From Streptomyces sp. AM 4-1-1 (GTDB lineage Bacteria > Actinomycetota > Actinomycetes > Streptomycetales > Streptomycetaceae), in assembly GCF_029167625.1 (NCBI RefSeq), contig NZ_CP119145.1, forward strand, positions 6,200,001 through 6,264,000: a stretch of DNA of 64,000 bases, written 5' to 3'. The notes under the pieces were generated by a model, which had not been told where the DNA came from, did no database searches, and saw nothing but the letters and a program-made list of their open reading frames with translations. The position numbers and the translations under genes were made by a program. Shown piece by piece: positions 53,787 through 62,375 of this stretch; the stretch's first letter is position 1; every line of letters begins with the position of its first letter.

Positions 53787-54227
53787 TCAGTTCTCCGTCC
53801 AACCGTGGCTCTTCCCGAACCTCGCCAGCCCACCGCGGATCTGCAGGATCTGCTCACCAGTGAGCGAGGGCGCGGCCTTGAGCAGGATCTCGGTCACCTC
53901 GCTGAGGTACTCGTCGGCTCCGAGCACGTCGCACAGCGAGTCGTCACCGTCCGTCTGCCGGGGCACGGAGGGCACCGCGACGGCCGGAGCGACGGGCGGC
54001 GGTGTCAGCGGTGTACCGTCCGGTCCCTCCGCGAGGCGGACGGACGACGCCTTGAGCCCCCGGCCCCCCTCTTCGACCTCGAACTCGACCGCCGTGCCGG
54101 AACGCACGTAGGACTCGGGGATCAGCATCTCGTTCACATGCAGGAAGACATCCTCTCCACCGTGATCGGGAGCGATGAACCCGTACCCCCGGGCTCCGTC
54201 GAACCGGACCACACGACCAGAAGCCAT
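53787..54227 (-). CDS. Cold-shock domain protein with C-terminal extension
   Basis: This 146-residue protein has an N-terminal cold-shock domain (MASGRVVRFDGARGYGFIAPDHGGEDVFLHVNEM), with the RNP1-like GYGFI and RNP2-like VFLHV nucleic-acid motifs. A second half of about 75 residues follows (DEYLSEVTEILLKAAPSLTGEQILQIRGGLARFG) that is found in a Streptomyces-specific set of such proteins. It would bind single-stranded RNA or DNA. The ATG at 54227 follows TGGAGG. Confidence 0.85.
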   Translation of the reverse strand: MASGRVVRFDGARGYGFIAPDHGGEDVFLHVNEMLIPESYVRSGTAVEFEVEEGGRGLKASSVRLAEGPDGTPLTPPPVAPAVAVPSVPRQTDGDDSLCDVLGADEYLSEVTEILLKAAPSLTGEQILQIRGGLARFGKSHGWTEN

Positions 54228-54544
54228 GCCGACCTCCAAACAATTCGGGCCCCGCGCCGTCACCGGTCCGAAAAGGATCGCGGCCCGGTGGCGGGCAGAG
54301 CGAGTGATCAAATGAGCATACGCAAGACAGTGCTGCATCGGCCGCGTTTTGGGAAGTACGGGTGACCGCGGACCGGGAGCCCGGCGGGGCTCGCGCTTCC
54401 ACCGAACGGCCACCGTTCGTGGCCGGATTCTTCCTTATGTATTCGTTGAAAGTGCAAGGAAAGTGTCCTCTGTGGCGCGCGCACCGCACCGCCGCTTCCG
54501 CACCGTTACCGGTGTCACCGGTACGCATCCGAGATGAGGCACAC
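54228..54544. promoter_or_regulatory. Divergent region between cold-shock and small secreted protein genes
   Basis: These 317 bp have no gene. AT-rich patches at 54295-54325 and 54430-54455 are the probable promoters. No clean -35/-10 pair was found. Confidence 0.35.
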
Positions 54545-54916
54545 ATGGCGAACCGACACAAGAAGTGGGCGACGATCGTGGCTACGACGGCCGCGGGAGG
54601 TCTGCTCGTCCTGGGGACGGGCGCGCCGAGCAGCGCGGCGGTGCGTCCCGGAGTGACGTTCTACACAGGTCTCCACGGGACGGGCACCGCCGTCGCGGCC
54701 GACCTCGCCCAGGTGGGGGTGTGCCAGGAGCTGTCCCCTTCGGCCCGGTCCTACTTCGCGGCGACGGACCGCAACGTCGAGGTCTTCTTCAACGCGGACT
54801 GCCGGGCCGGCGCACCGGGTGAAAGCAGCGACCTCGTCTATGTGACGGGGACGTTGAACTCGGGCGACTTTCCCTGGACCGCCGTGAGCTACCGGGTACG
54901 GGCCGACGCCCGGTAG
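54545..54916 (+). CDS. Small secreted protein, beta/gamma-crystallin-like or I36-like
   Basis: This 123-residue precursor has a Sec signal (ATTAAGGLLVLGTGAPSSAA, cleavage near residue 32). The mature domain of about 90 residues starts VTFYTGLHGTGTAV and contains two cysteines (GVCQELSPSARS and NADCRAG). The arrangement resembles the small crystallin-type or peptidase-inhibitor-I36 proteins that streptomycetes secrete. The match is loose, and the function is unknown. The ATG follows GAGATGAGG. Confidence 0.65.
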   Translation: MANRHKKWATIVATTAAGGLLVLGTGAPSSAAVRPGVTFYTGLHGTGTAVAADLAQVGVCQELSPSARSYFAATDRNVEVFFNADCRAGAPGESSDLVYVTGTLNSGDFPWTAVSYRVRADAR

Positions 54917-55161
54917 GCGGGTCCCGGCCCTGGCGGGAGTGCGGCTCCGCCCGGCGTGCGTGCGGCGCGGGCGCACGCCCCGTACGGGTGCGCACATGTG
55001 CGGCGCCGCTGTGGGATCAGTACACCTTCAGCCGCGCGGCGGCACACCTTCGGGTGCGACCGGACGGCCCGACCGGCCTCTGCCGTACGGGAGTTCATCT
55101 CGCCCGAGCGGGTGAGGCCGGTCCGGTCGGGGGTGCGTCCGCCCATGCCGAGGGCCGGGTG

Positions 55162-55812
55162 TCAGTCGCTGTCCTCCGGTGTGCCGGGCTCCGGTGTGCC
55201 GGGCTCTGGTGTGCCGGGCGCCGGGGCCGGCGTCGGAGCGTCCGGCTCGACGACCGAGTACATCACCGACCTCTGCTGCTTGTGCCGCTGGATGTTGCCC
55301 TTGGCTACGAGTGCTTCCAGCGTGTTGCGTACGACCTGCGGTGTCGGGCGCCGGTCAGGATGCTTCTCCAGCAGTTCCTCGCGCAGTTCCTTCGCGAGCC
55401 GCGGTTCGTTGTGCTCCGCGAGCAGGTCCATGAAGATGTGTCCCAGCAGGGGATGGCTCGGCTTCCCCTGCGCACCGGTCTTCGCGCCTGTCTTCGTACC
55501 GGCCTTCGTGGTGCTCTTCTTGGAGCGCGGGCCGGAAACCTTGACACGGGCCTTGCGCCGGGGGGTTGCCCCACCGGGCGCGGCGGCGGACTCGTTCTGG
55601 GCCTGCCGCGGAATGTGCGCGGTGTCCGGGGAGCCCTCGAAACGTTCGGCGAGGATCAGGATGTCCGACAGGAGTGTCTCCTCCTGCCGCAACAACTCGA
55701 TCTTCTCGGTCAGTTGCTGCTGCTGTCGGCGATTTTCCGCCAGATCCGACGCGGCTTGTTCGACGTACCGCGACCGGAGCGTGGTGGCGGTTGGTTGACT
55801 GGGCACGACCAT
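55162..55812 (-). CDS. Coiled-coil protein with winged-helix-like domain
   Basis: This 216-residue protein has an N-terminal coiled coil (about 15-60: SRYVEQAASDLAENRRQQQQLTEKIELLRQEE) and a basic Lys/Thr linker (SKKSTTKAGTKTGAKTG). Residues 120-190 are of winged-helix type (HIFMDLLAEHNEPRLAKELREELLEKHPDRRPTPQVVRNTLEALVAKGNIQRHK), and the protein ends in a tail of PEPGT repeats. It may be a DNA-binding regulator. The tail is encoded by a 15-bp tandem repeat near 55174-55223. Confidence 0.68.
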   Translation of the reverse strand: MVVPSQPTATTLRSRYVEQAASDLAENRRQQQQLTEKIELLRQEETLLSDILILAERFEGSPDTAHIPRQAQNESAAAPGGATPRRKARVKVSGPRSKKSTTKAGTKTGAKTGAQGKPSHPLLGHIFMDLLAEHNEPRLAKELREELLEKHPDRRPTPQVVRNTLEALVAKGNIQRHKQQRSVMYSVVEPDAPTPAPAPGTPEPGTPEPGTPEDSD

Positions 55813-56177
55813 GCACTCCCTGGTAGATGGATGACGTTGCGCATGCTACCCAGCCCGTTGGGCCGCGCCTGAGGGGAAGAAGCGCGGGGCGGCCGTGCTC
55901 GGCGCTGATGGCGCCCCTCCGGAGTGGGACTCGCCCTGTTCCGTGGGGCTCCGCGGAACAGCTGGTATGCCGTGGCCGGTGCGGTGATCAGGCAAGCGCC
56001 GCGCGCGCAAAGGGCCGACACCGTGTCACCCGCCGGGTGGCGAGGGCCGACCCATACGTGTTTCTCCCGGGAGTCACCTCGGCGGGCGGGGTGTCGGTCT
56101 TGTTCCCCGTCCCCTCGTCCTTGTGTTCGTCCGGCGAAGGAGTGGAAGGCCGCCGATGTGAGCGGGCCCGTGCCGCG
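55813..56177. other. Intergenic stretch without recognised gene
   Basis: These 365 bp lie upstream of the coiled-coil gene and downstream of the zinc-finger gene, both on the minus strand. Frames here have no ribosome sites or domain likeness. It presumably carries the promoter of the coiled-coil gene. Confidence 0.35.
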
Positions 56178-56750
56178 TCAGTGTGCTGTCGCGGCGGGGG
56201 CACTCCTCTTACGGGCGCGGTAGGCCGCCGCCTTGATCTTGTTCCCGCAGGACTCCATGCCGCACCACTGCCGCCGCATGCCCCGCGAGCGGTCGATGTA
56301 GACGCGTGTGCACTCGGGGTTGCCGCACTCCTTGAGCAGCGGCATGTCCGGCCCGCTCAGGAGTTCGACGGCCTGCCGTGCCACAGCGGCCAGGGCCTCT
56401 TCCGGCGTCGCCGTCGTCCAGCGCCCGGACGGGGTGAGCTGCGGCGCCGCCGTCGGCCTGCGGGCCGCGTCGTTCAGCACCGCCAGCGCGTCGTCGCCGT
56501 ACTCCTCGCCGAGACGCCGGGCCGTGACCAGCCGGTAGACGGCCTCCCGTACGGTCGTCGCGCGGTCGACATCCTCCTGCTGGGCGGGTGAGACGGCATC
56601 GACGACGCCGGACTCCAGGTACCACGCCTCCAGCCGGTCCGGCGTCGCGAACATCTCGAACCGCGCCGACCGGCGCGCCCGCAGCGTGGCCGCGAAGTCG
56701 AGGGCCGGGTTGCCGCACACGAAGACATGGTTCAGGTTCACGATCACCAT
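56178..56750 (-). CDS. CGNR zinc-finger domain regulator (ABATE family)
   Basis: This 190-residue protein has an N-terminal ABATE-type helical domain (NHVFVCGNPALDFAATLRARR) and a C-terminal CGNR zinc finger (LKECGNPECTRVYIDRSRGMRRQWCGMESCGNKIKAAAYRAR) with four cysteines. It is a likely stress-responsive DNA-binding regulator. I chose the ATG at 56750 because the homologous start is close to the conserved N-terminus, although its ribosome site is weak. Confidence 0.85.
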   Translation of the reverse strand: MVIVNLNHVFVCGNPALDFAATLRARRSARFEMFATPDRLEAWYLESGVVDAVSPAQQEDVDRATTVREAVYRLVTARRLGEEYGDDALAVLNDAARRPTAAPQLTPSGRWTTATPEEALAAVARQAVELLSGPDMPLLKECGNPECTRVYIDRSRGMRRQWCGMESCGNKIKAAAYRARKRSAPAATAH

Positions 56751-56783
56751 CCTGGCAGGTGACCAATGCCTCCGCAAGATTCG

Positions 56784-58481
56784 TCACCTGTTGAAACCGT
56801 CACCGCTTCCCTGGTGTGGGTCGCGCGAAGGCCAGCCGTCCGGCGAGCCGCCACCGCGCTCACACTCGGCGGCGCCGAGCCGGATCTCGCGGCCCTGCCA
56901 GCGCCTTCGCAGCCAGCGGTCGTGGCTGGCGACGACGATCGCGCCGGGGCCGGTGCCCAGAGCGGCCTCCAGCTCGTCGCACAGTCGGGGGGACAGGTGG
57001 TTCGTGGGCTCGTCGAGCAGCAGCAGTTCCGGCGGCCGTGCCACCAGGAGTGCCAGCGCGAGCCTGCGGCGCTGGCCCACCGACAGGCGCCCGACCGGCA
57101 GGTCCTCGTCCGCCTCGTGCAGGAGGCCCAGCGAACCCAGCGGAACCTCCTCCGCCCGCGCGGCGCCGAGTGAGAGGGCATAGGTGTCACGTGCTGTGCG
57201 CTCCGGCCGGTCGAACACGGTGTCCTGGGCCAGTACCCCCACGGTCAGCCCCGGCCGCCGCCGTACCTCCCCCTCGGCCACGAGGTCCCCGGCGAGCACG
57301 GCCAGAAGTGTGGACTTTCCCGATCCGTTGTCGCCCGTGACCAGCAGGCGTTCGGTCGCCGACACGTCGAGGCGGTCGAGGAGGAGCCGGCCCGGCACGC
57401 GGACGCCGCGCAAGGAGACGAGGACGCCCTCCGCCGACTCCTCGGCCGGCGCACCGCCCCGGAACCGCAACGGCCGCGGCGGTTCACCGATCCGGTCGCG
57501 CTCCAGCTCTTCGAGCCGACGGGTGGCGTTGCGCACCCGTCGTGAGATCTGGTTCTGCACCCGGCCCGCGCGACGGCCGTAGCCCATCTTCTCGGTGTCG
57601 CGCGGTCCGCGGTCCGGGGCGACGAGCCGAGCGGTCACACCGGCCGAGCGGCGCAGCTCCTCCAACTCCTCCTGTTCCTCGGCGTACCGCCGCTCCCAGC
57701 GCTGCCGCTCGGCGCGTTTCCGCTCCAGACAGGAGCTGTAGCCGCCGCCGTACCGCACCGGCCCGCCCACGGCCGGATCGAGATCGATCAGATCCGTGCA
57801 GACGGCGTCGAGGAAGGCCCGGTCGTGGCTGGCCACCACGATCACTCCGGGCAGGCCGCGCACCTGTTCCTCCAGGAACACGGCGGCGGCGTCGTCGAGA
57901 TGGTTGGTCGGCTCGTCCAGCAGCAGTGCCGAGGGACGCCGCACCAGGAGCGCCGCCAGTGCCAGACGGCCACGCTGCCCGCCGGAGAGGGAGCCGAGTG
58001 TCCGGTCGTGCCGGACCGGGCCGAGGCCGAGCCCTGCCAGCACGATCGTGGCGCGCCGGTCGGCGTCCCACACCTCCTGCTCCTGGGCCTCTTCGAGCCG
58101 TCGGCCGTACGAGTCGAGCAGTTCGGCGTAGCCGGGGGAGTCCTCCGGGGTGCGGGCCAGCCGCTCCGTGAGACGTTCGAGTTCCGCGAGGCAGGCGCGG
58201 GCCTCGCGCAGGGCGTCGTCCAGTACGTCGGTGATCGTCGACGTGGCGTCGTACGGCATCTCCTGGTGGAGGAAGCCGAGACCGGGCGGCCGTGTGACGC
58301 TGCCGGCGTCGGGTTCCTCCGTACCGGCGAGCAGGCGCAGCAGCGTCGACTTGCCGACGCCGTTCTCCCCGATCAGCCCGATGCGGTGGCCGGGGGACGC
58401 GGTGAGGGAGACGCCGTCGAACACCCGCCTGTTCCCGAGGGTGCGGACGACGTCATGTGCGATCAGGGCCGGCTGAGGCAT
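56784..58481 (-). CDS. ABC-F ATPase, possible ribosomal-protection antibiotic resistance protein
   Basis: This 565-residue soluble duplicated ATPase has Walker A GENGVGKSTLL and GDNGSGKSTLL, signatures LSGGQRGRLALA and LSVGQRRRLALA, and Walker B LLLDEPTNHLDD. In the second domain the LLLDEPTNHLS Walker B lacks the usual D-loop Asp. There are no membrane segments. The interdomain linker contains GYGRRAGRVQNQISRRVRNATRRLEEL, as in ABC-F proteins that enter the ribosomal E site. Macrolide, lincosamide or pleuromutilin resistance or a translation role are both possible. It lies 79 bp downstream of another ABC-F gene. Confidence 0.87.
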   Translation of the reverse strand: MPQPALIAHDVVRTLGNRRVFDGVSLTASPGHRIGLIGENGVGKSTLLRLLAGTEEPDAGSVTRPPGLGFLHQEMPYDATSTITDVLDDALREARACLAELERLTERLARTPEDSPGYAELLDSYGRRLEEAQEQEVWDADRRATIVLAGLGLGPVRHDRTLGSLSGGQRGRLALAALLVRRPSALLLDEPTNHLDDAAAVFLEEQVRGLPGVIVVASHDRAFLDAVCTDLIDLDPAVGGPVRYGGGYSSCLERKRAERQRWERRYAEEQEELEELRRSAGVTARLVAPDRGPRDTEKMGYGRRAGRVQNQISRRVRNATRRLEELERDRIGEPPRPLRFRGGAPAEESAEGVLVSLRGVRVPGRLLLDRLDVSATERLLVTGDNGSGKSTLLAVLAGDLVAEGEVRRRPGLTVGVLAQDTVFDRPERTARDTYALSLGAARAEEVPLGSLGLLHEADEDLPVGRLSVGQRRRLALALLVARPPELLLLDEPTNHLSPRLCDELEAALGTGPGAIVVASHDRWLRRRWQGREIRLGAAECERGGGSPDGWPSRDPHQGSGDGFNR

Positions 58482-58560
58482 GGTGGTGAGCCCAACTGAT
58501 TGGTCCTCGGCCCGCCGGGTGACACACCTCGGACGCGGGCCCGGTCGACACGCCGGGGAG

Positions 58561-60195
58561 TCACACCTGGGGTGCCCTTGCCTCCGCCAGCGCACCGCCC
58601 GCCAGCCGTAGCCACCGGTCGACGCCGATCCGGGTGAGGAAGCGTTCGTCGTGGCTGACCACGACGAACGCCCCCTGGTAGGAGCCCAGCGCGCTCTCCA
58701 ACTGGCCGGCACTGACGAGGTCGAGGTTGTTGGTCGGTTCGTCCAGAAGCAGCAACTGGGGGGCCGGCTCGGCGCACAGGACACACGCCAGGGTGGCCCG
58801 CAGGCGTTCGCCACCCGACAGCACCTCCACGGGGAGATGGGCACGGGCACCGCGGAAGAGGAAACGCGCGAGCAGGTTCATCCGCTCCGCCTCCGGCCTG
58901 TGCGGGGCGAACGCGGTGAAGTTCTCGGCCACCGTCCGGCCCGGGTCCAGCACGTCCAGCCGCTGCGAAAGATAGGCGATGCGTCCGTCGGCCCGCCTGA
59001 TCCGGCCGCCGTCCAGCTCCAGATCGCCGTTGATCAGACGCAACAGCGTGGTCTTCCCCGACCCGTTGGGACCGGTCAACGCGATGCGTTCGGGCCCCCG
59101 GATCGTCAGATCTGCGCCGGCACCGGCGAACTGGGCCTGTGCGCCGTGACGGACCTGCATCCGCTCGCCCAGGAAGAGGGTGCGCCCGGCGGGGACGCCG
59201 GTGTCCGGCAGATCCAGGGTGATCCGCTGCTCCTCGCGCAGCGCCCGGCCGGCCTCGTCCAGGCGGGACCTGGCCTCGCCGACCCGGGAGGCGTGCATCT
59301 GCCCCGCCCGTCCGGCGGACTCCTGGGCGCCCCGCTTCATGTTCCCGGCGAAGATGCGCGGCAGGCCGGCGCTCTTGAGGTTGCGGGCCGCGTTGCTCGC
59401 GCGCCGCTCGGCCCGCTCACGGGCCTGCTGCATCTCCCGCTTCTCCCGCTTCAGCTCCTGTTCGGCGTTGCGGACGTTCTTCTCGGCGACCTCCCGTTCG
59501 GCCCGCACGGCCTCCTCGTACTCCGTGAAGTTGCCCCCGTAGAAGCGCAGTTCGCCGCGGTCGAGCTCGGCGATGCACTCCATGCGGTCGAGCAGCGCCC
59601 GGTCGTGGCTGACCAGCAGCAGACAGCCCTTCCAGTCCTCCAGGACCTCGTAGAGCTTGTGGCGTGCGTCGAGGTCGAGGTTGTTGGTCGGCTCGTCGAG
59701 CAGCAGTACATCGGGTCGCTTCAGCAACTGGGCCGCCAGGCCGAGCGAGACCACCTGGCCGCCACTGAGCGTGCCGAGACTCCGGTCGAGGTCGAGCCCG
59801 GTCAGGCCGAGCCGGTCCAGCTGGGCGCGGGTGCGTTCCTCGACGTCCCAGTCGTCACCGATGGTCGCGAAGTGCTCCTCGCTCACGTCCCCGGACTCGA
59901 CGGCGTCCAGGGCCCGGATCACAGCGGCGACGCCGAGGACCTCGGCCACCGTCAGGTCCCCGGTCAGGGGGAGGCTCTGCGGGAGGTGGCCGAGCGTGCC
60001 GCCCACGGACAGCGAGCCTGCGCCGGGACGCAGCTCGCCCGCGATCAGTTTGAGCAGGGTGCTCTTGCCGGAGCCGTTGGGCGCGACCAGCCCCGTACGG
60101 CCGCCGCCCAGGACGAAGGACAGTTCGTGGAAGACAGGTGTGTCGTCGGGCCAGGAGAAGGACAGGTTCGAGCAGACGATGACGGCGTCGGACAT
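58561..60195 (-). CDS. ABC-F ATPase (first of two), attenuation-controlled candidate
   Basis: This 544-residue duplicated ATPase has Walker A APNGSGKSTLL and GPNGSGKTTLL, signatures TLSGGQVVSLGLA and VLSGGERLRATLA, and Walker B LLLDEPTNNLDL twice. A long charged linker lies between them (EREVAEKNVRNAEQELKREKREMQQARERAERRASNAARNLKS), the P-site-tRNA-interaction motif region of ABC-F proteins. There are no membrane helices. The 5' leader carries a short uORF and a terminator-like hairpin, as in drug-induced ABC-F genes. The ATG at 60195 has GAGG upstream. Confidence 0.87.
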   Translation of the reverse strand: MSDAVIVCSNLSFSWPDDTPVFHELSFVLGGGRTGLVAPNGSGKSTLLKLIAGELRPGAGSLSVGGTLGHLPQSLPLTGDLTVAEVLGVAAVIRALDAVESGDVSEEHFATIGDDWDVEERTRAQLDRLGLTGLDLDRSLGTLSGGQVVSLGLAAQLLKRPDVLLLDEPTNNLDLDARHKLYEVLEDWKGCLLLVSHDRALLDRMECIAELDRGELRFYGGNFTEYEEAVRAEREVAEKNVRNAEQELKREKREMQQARERAERRASNAARNLKSAGLPRIFAGNMKRGAQESAGRAGQMHASRVGEARSRLDEAGRALREEQRITLDLPDTGVPAGRTLFLGERMQVRHGAQAQFAGAGADLTIRGPERIALTGPNGSGKTTLLRLINGDLELDGGRIRRADGRIAYLSQRLDVLDPGRTVAENFTAFAPHRPEAERMNLLARFLFRGARAHLPVEVLSGGERLRATLACVLCAEPAPQLLLLDEPTNNLDLVSAGQLESALGSYQGAFVVVSHDERFLTRIGVDRWLRLAGGALAEARAPQV

Positions 60196-60225
60196 GGGAC
60201 GACCTCGTGGAGTATGAGGGCAGGG

Positions 60226-60252
60226 AAAAAACACCACTGCCCTAGGCAGGCA
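60226..60252 (-). terminator. Terminator-like hairpin with U-run in the ABC-F leader
   Basis: Read on the minus strand, CAT-gc-CTGCC-TAG-GGCAG-tg-GTG folds into a stem with one internal loop. It is followed directly by six T (60231-60226). U-runs are rare in this genome. It lies 31 bp before the ABC-F start, so read-through would switch the gene on. Confidence 0.6.
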
Positions 60253-60317
60253 TGACGGAAAAGGGGACGACCAAACGGCCACGACAGCAGTGCTTCCACG
60301 CACCTGCTGGTGGCCGA

Positions 60318-60647
60318 TCACATCCGGGTATCACCCGGAGATGTCGTCGTCACCCGCCATGTCTCGCACTCCTCGATAGAGAATGAACCTCTCGTCGATC
60401 CTAGCAGGAGCCGCTGCCTCGGCGCCCGGTTCCGGCGGGTCTGGCAGTCCTCAGAGTCCCAGGTCGGCGGCCAGACAGGAGTAGGACGACCATGACCCTT
60501 GGGGTTGTACGCGTCCCTCACCGGATCACCCTTCGGCGAGGCCGGTCTCTCCTCGATCATTTCCTCGTAACGGACGCGCTCGGGCAGCTTGCCGAAGCGT
60601 GCGTGACGCACCGCCGCGGTGGCGTCCGTCGTGGCCCGGTCCTCCAT
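60318..60647 (-). CDS. Small hypothetical protein, C-terminal half doubtful
   Basis: The 109-residue frame has a good ribosome site (CGGAGG before ATG 60647). The N-terminal half reads like a small conserved Streptomyces protein (AAVRHARFGKLPERVRYEEMIEERPASPKGDPVRDAYNP). After that the composition changes, and the frame runs into the ABC-F leader elements. A frameshift or an eroded end is possible, in which case the real gene stops near 60490. Function unknown. Confidence 0.45.
   Translation of the reverse strand: MEDRATTDATAAVRHARFGKLPERVRYEEMIEERPASPKGDPVRDAYNPKGHGRPTPVWPPTWDSEDCQTRRNRAPRQRLLLGSTRGSFSIEECETWRVTTTSPGDTRM
60331..60360 (-). CDS. Short upstream ORF (9 codons) in the ABC-F leader
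   Basis: ATG 60360 is preceded by CGAGGAGTG with good spacing and encodes MAGDDDISG followed by a stop. The stop overlaps a 7-bp hairpin (TCCGGGT-GAT-ACCCGGA). A TAGGAT -10-like element lies upstream at 60398-60403. This fits a sensor ORF where a drug-stalled ribosome alters the downstream fold. It is too short to judge by coding bias. Confidence 0.45.
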   Translation of the reverse strand: MAGDDDISG

Positions 60648-60803
60648 GGTCGACCTCCGCTCGATCGGTGGCCGATCGCGCCTACCGCTGGATGACATCA
60701 AGGCTCACATTCCAGACGTCACCTGTCAAGGAGGTGATTTCTGGCGGGTGATGTCGCCGCGCGGTCGACCGGCCTTCCGCTCCCTGTTTCCTGTTGGCTG
60801 CGC

Positions 60804-60818
60804 TCCGCCTTCGGCGGA
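60804..60818. terminator. Short hairpin directly after the hydrolase gene
   Basis: TCCGCC-TTC-GGCGGA is a perfect 6-bp stem with a 3-nt loop adjoining the hydrolase stop codon. It is a likely terminator on the minus strand. Confidence 0.6.
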
Positions 60819-61880
60819 TCAGAAGTGGTCCACGTCGACGACGGCTTGGGCGAAGGCCGTGGGCGCCTCCTGCGGCAGGTTGTGCCCGATGCCCCTCAGG
60901 GTGCGGTGCTCGTAAGGGCCCGTGAACCTGTCCCGGTACGACGAGCCGTCGCCGGGCGCGGTGAAGGGGTCGCGGTCCGCGTCGAGGGTGATGGTGGGGA
61001 CCTCGATCACCGGCCGCGCGGCGAGTCGCCTCTCCAGGTGGTCGTAGTGGCGCTCCCCGTCGGCGAGGCCCAGCCGCCAGCGGTAGTTGTGGATCACGAT
61101 GTCGGCGTGGTCGGGGTTCTCGAAGGCCCTGGCCGTGCGCTCGAAGGTGGCGTCGTCGAAGTTCCACGTCGGCGAGACGGTGTCCCAGACGAGTCGGGCC
61201 AGGTCGTGGCGCTTCACCGTGTCCTCCATGGCGAGACGGCCCCGCTCCGTGGCGAAGTAGTACTGGTACCACCAGGCGTGTTCGGCCTGTGGGGCCAACG
61301 GCTGGAGGTTGGCCTCCAGGTTCGTGACGAGGTACCCGCCGACCGACACGAGTGCCGTGCAGCGCTCCGGCCGGAGGGCCGCGATGATGTCGGCGGTACG
61401 CGAACCCCAGTCGAAGCCGGCGAGAACGGCGCGCTCGATCCTGAGGGTGTCCATCAGGGCGACGATGTCGAGGGCGACCGCCGACTGCTGGGCGTTGCGG
61501 AACGTCCGGGGGGACAGGAAGCGGGTCGTCCCGTGGCCGCGCAGGTAGGGGACGATCACGCGATAGCCCCGCGCCGCCAGCAGAGGGGCGACATCGACGA
61601 AGCTGTGGATGTCGTAGGGCCATCCGTGCAGACAGATGACGACGGGGCCGCGGGCGGGGCCCGCCTCGGCGTAGCCGATGTCGAGCAGTCCGGCCCTGAC
61701 CCGCTTCAGGGAGGGGAACGAGGTGTGCGTGCCGGGACGGACCGTGGGCGCGACCGGTGTCCGCGTCCCGGTCCGCGGGGTGGCCGAGGCGGTCGGGATG
61801 CCCTGCAGTCCGGCCAATGACGTCGCGGCCGCACCTGTGCCCAGCCCCAGTGCCTTGCTGAAGGTACGCCTGTTGATCAT
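60819..61880 (-). CDS. Tat-exported alpha/beta hydrolase (epoxide-hydrolase-like)
   Basis: This 353-residue protein has a twin-arginine signal (MINRRTFSKALGLGTGAAATSLAG). The alpha/beta core has the oxyanion motif HGWPYDIHSF, nucleophile Asp in AGFDWGSR (the D-W pattern of epoxide hydrolases and haloalkane dehalogenases), acid in TLDADRDPFTAP and His in GIGHNLPQE. The substrate is unknown. Epoxide hydrolysis outside the membrane is plausible. The ATG at 61880 follows GGAGGG. Confidence 0.85.
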   Translation of the reverse strand: MINRRTFSKALGLGTGAAATSLAGLQGIPTASATPRTGTRTPVAPTVRPGTHTSFPSLKRVRAGLLDIGYAEAGPARGPVVICLHGWPYDIHSFVDVAPLLAARGYRVIVPYLRGHGTTRFLSPRTFRNAQQSAVALDIVALMDTLRIERAVLAGFDWGSRTADIIAALRPERCTALVSVGGYLVTNLEANLQPLAPQAEHAWWYQYYFATERGRLAMEDTVKRHDLARLVWDTVSPTWNFDDATFERTARAFENPDHADIVIHNYRWRLGLADGERHYDHLERRLAARPVIEVPTITLDADRDPFTAPGDGSSYRDRFTGPYEHRTLRGIGHNLPQEAPTAFAQAVVDVDHF

Positions 61881-62375
61881 GTGAAGCCCTCCGTGTGTGC
61901 CGGTGTCCAGGTGTGTCGCCATGTCCGTGCGTCCGTGTGTGCGTGCGTAGGTGTGCGTCGGCGTGACGGTGTGTCGGCCCGTGTGTCAGGAGAGCCGGGC
62001 CGGGGGTTCGTGTGCGCCGGGCCGAGAGGTGCGTGCGCGATGACTGTCGCACGGGGGTCGTCACCGGTCAAGCAGGTGACGTGTGTCGGCCGTGAGTTCC
62101 GATAGGGCGCGTTCAGCGGCCGGAGTCCGGCCGTGCGTTGCGCCGATGGGGGCGCGAGTCGGCGGGACGCGACGGGGCCGTTCGAGTGGGGCCGGGCCTT
62201 CTTCCGTGGTGACCTGCGGCGGAACGGCTATTTTGCCGACGAGGTAGGACGAGCGTTCCGGCTGGTCCCGCTGTTCTTGCTGTTCCCGCCGGAAGGCCAC
62301 CGGCCGCGCCCCGCAGGGTGGTCCTCCGGTGCCCATGTCCCAGGTGTTCCCTGCCGACCGAACAAGGGATGGACG
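61881..62375. other. Divergent region with a GT-rich low-complexity tract
   Basis: In this 495-bp gap between hydrolase and cupin genes, positions 61891-61990 are dominated by GTGTGTGC/GTGCGTGC words. The rest shows no gene, but an AT-richer patch near 62221-62235 may be the cupin promoter. Confidence 0.5.

Noticed and set aside
53577..54365. Open frame MTADGYVV... with a CPCPRC motif, and another from 53587, both overlapping the cold-shock gene.
   Set aside because: They are Arg/Pro-rich, lie antisense to a well-supported gene over much of their length, and have poorly spaced ribosome sites.
60729..60912. Very strong ribosome-site sequence AGGAGGTGAT on the plus strand with an ATG at 60750.
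   Set aside because: The following frame runs antisense through the hydrolase gene and has no coding character.
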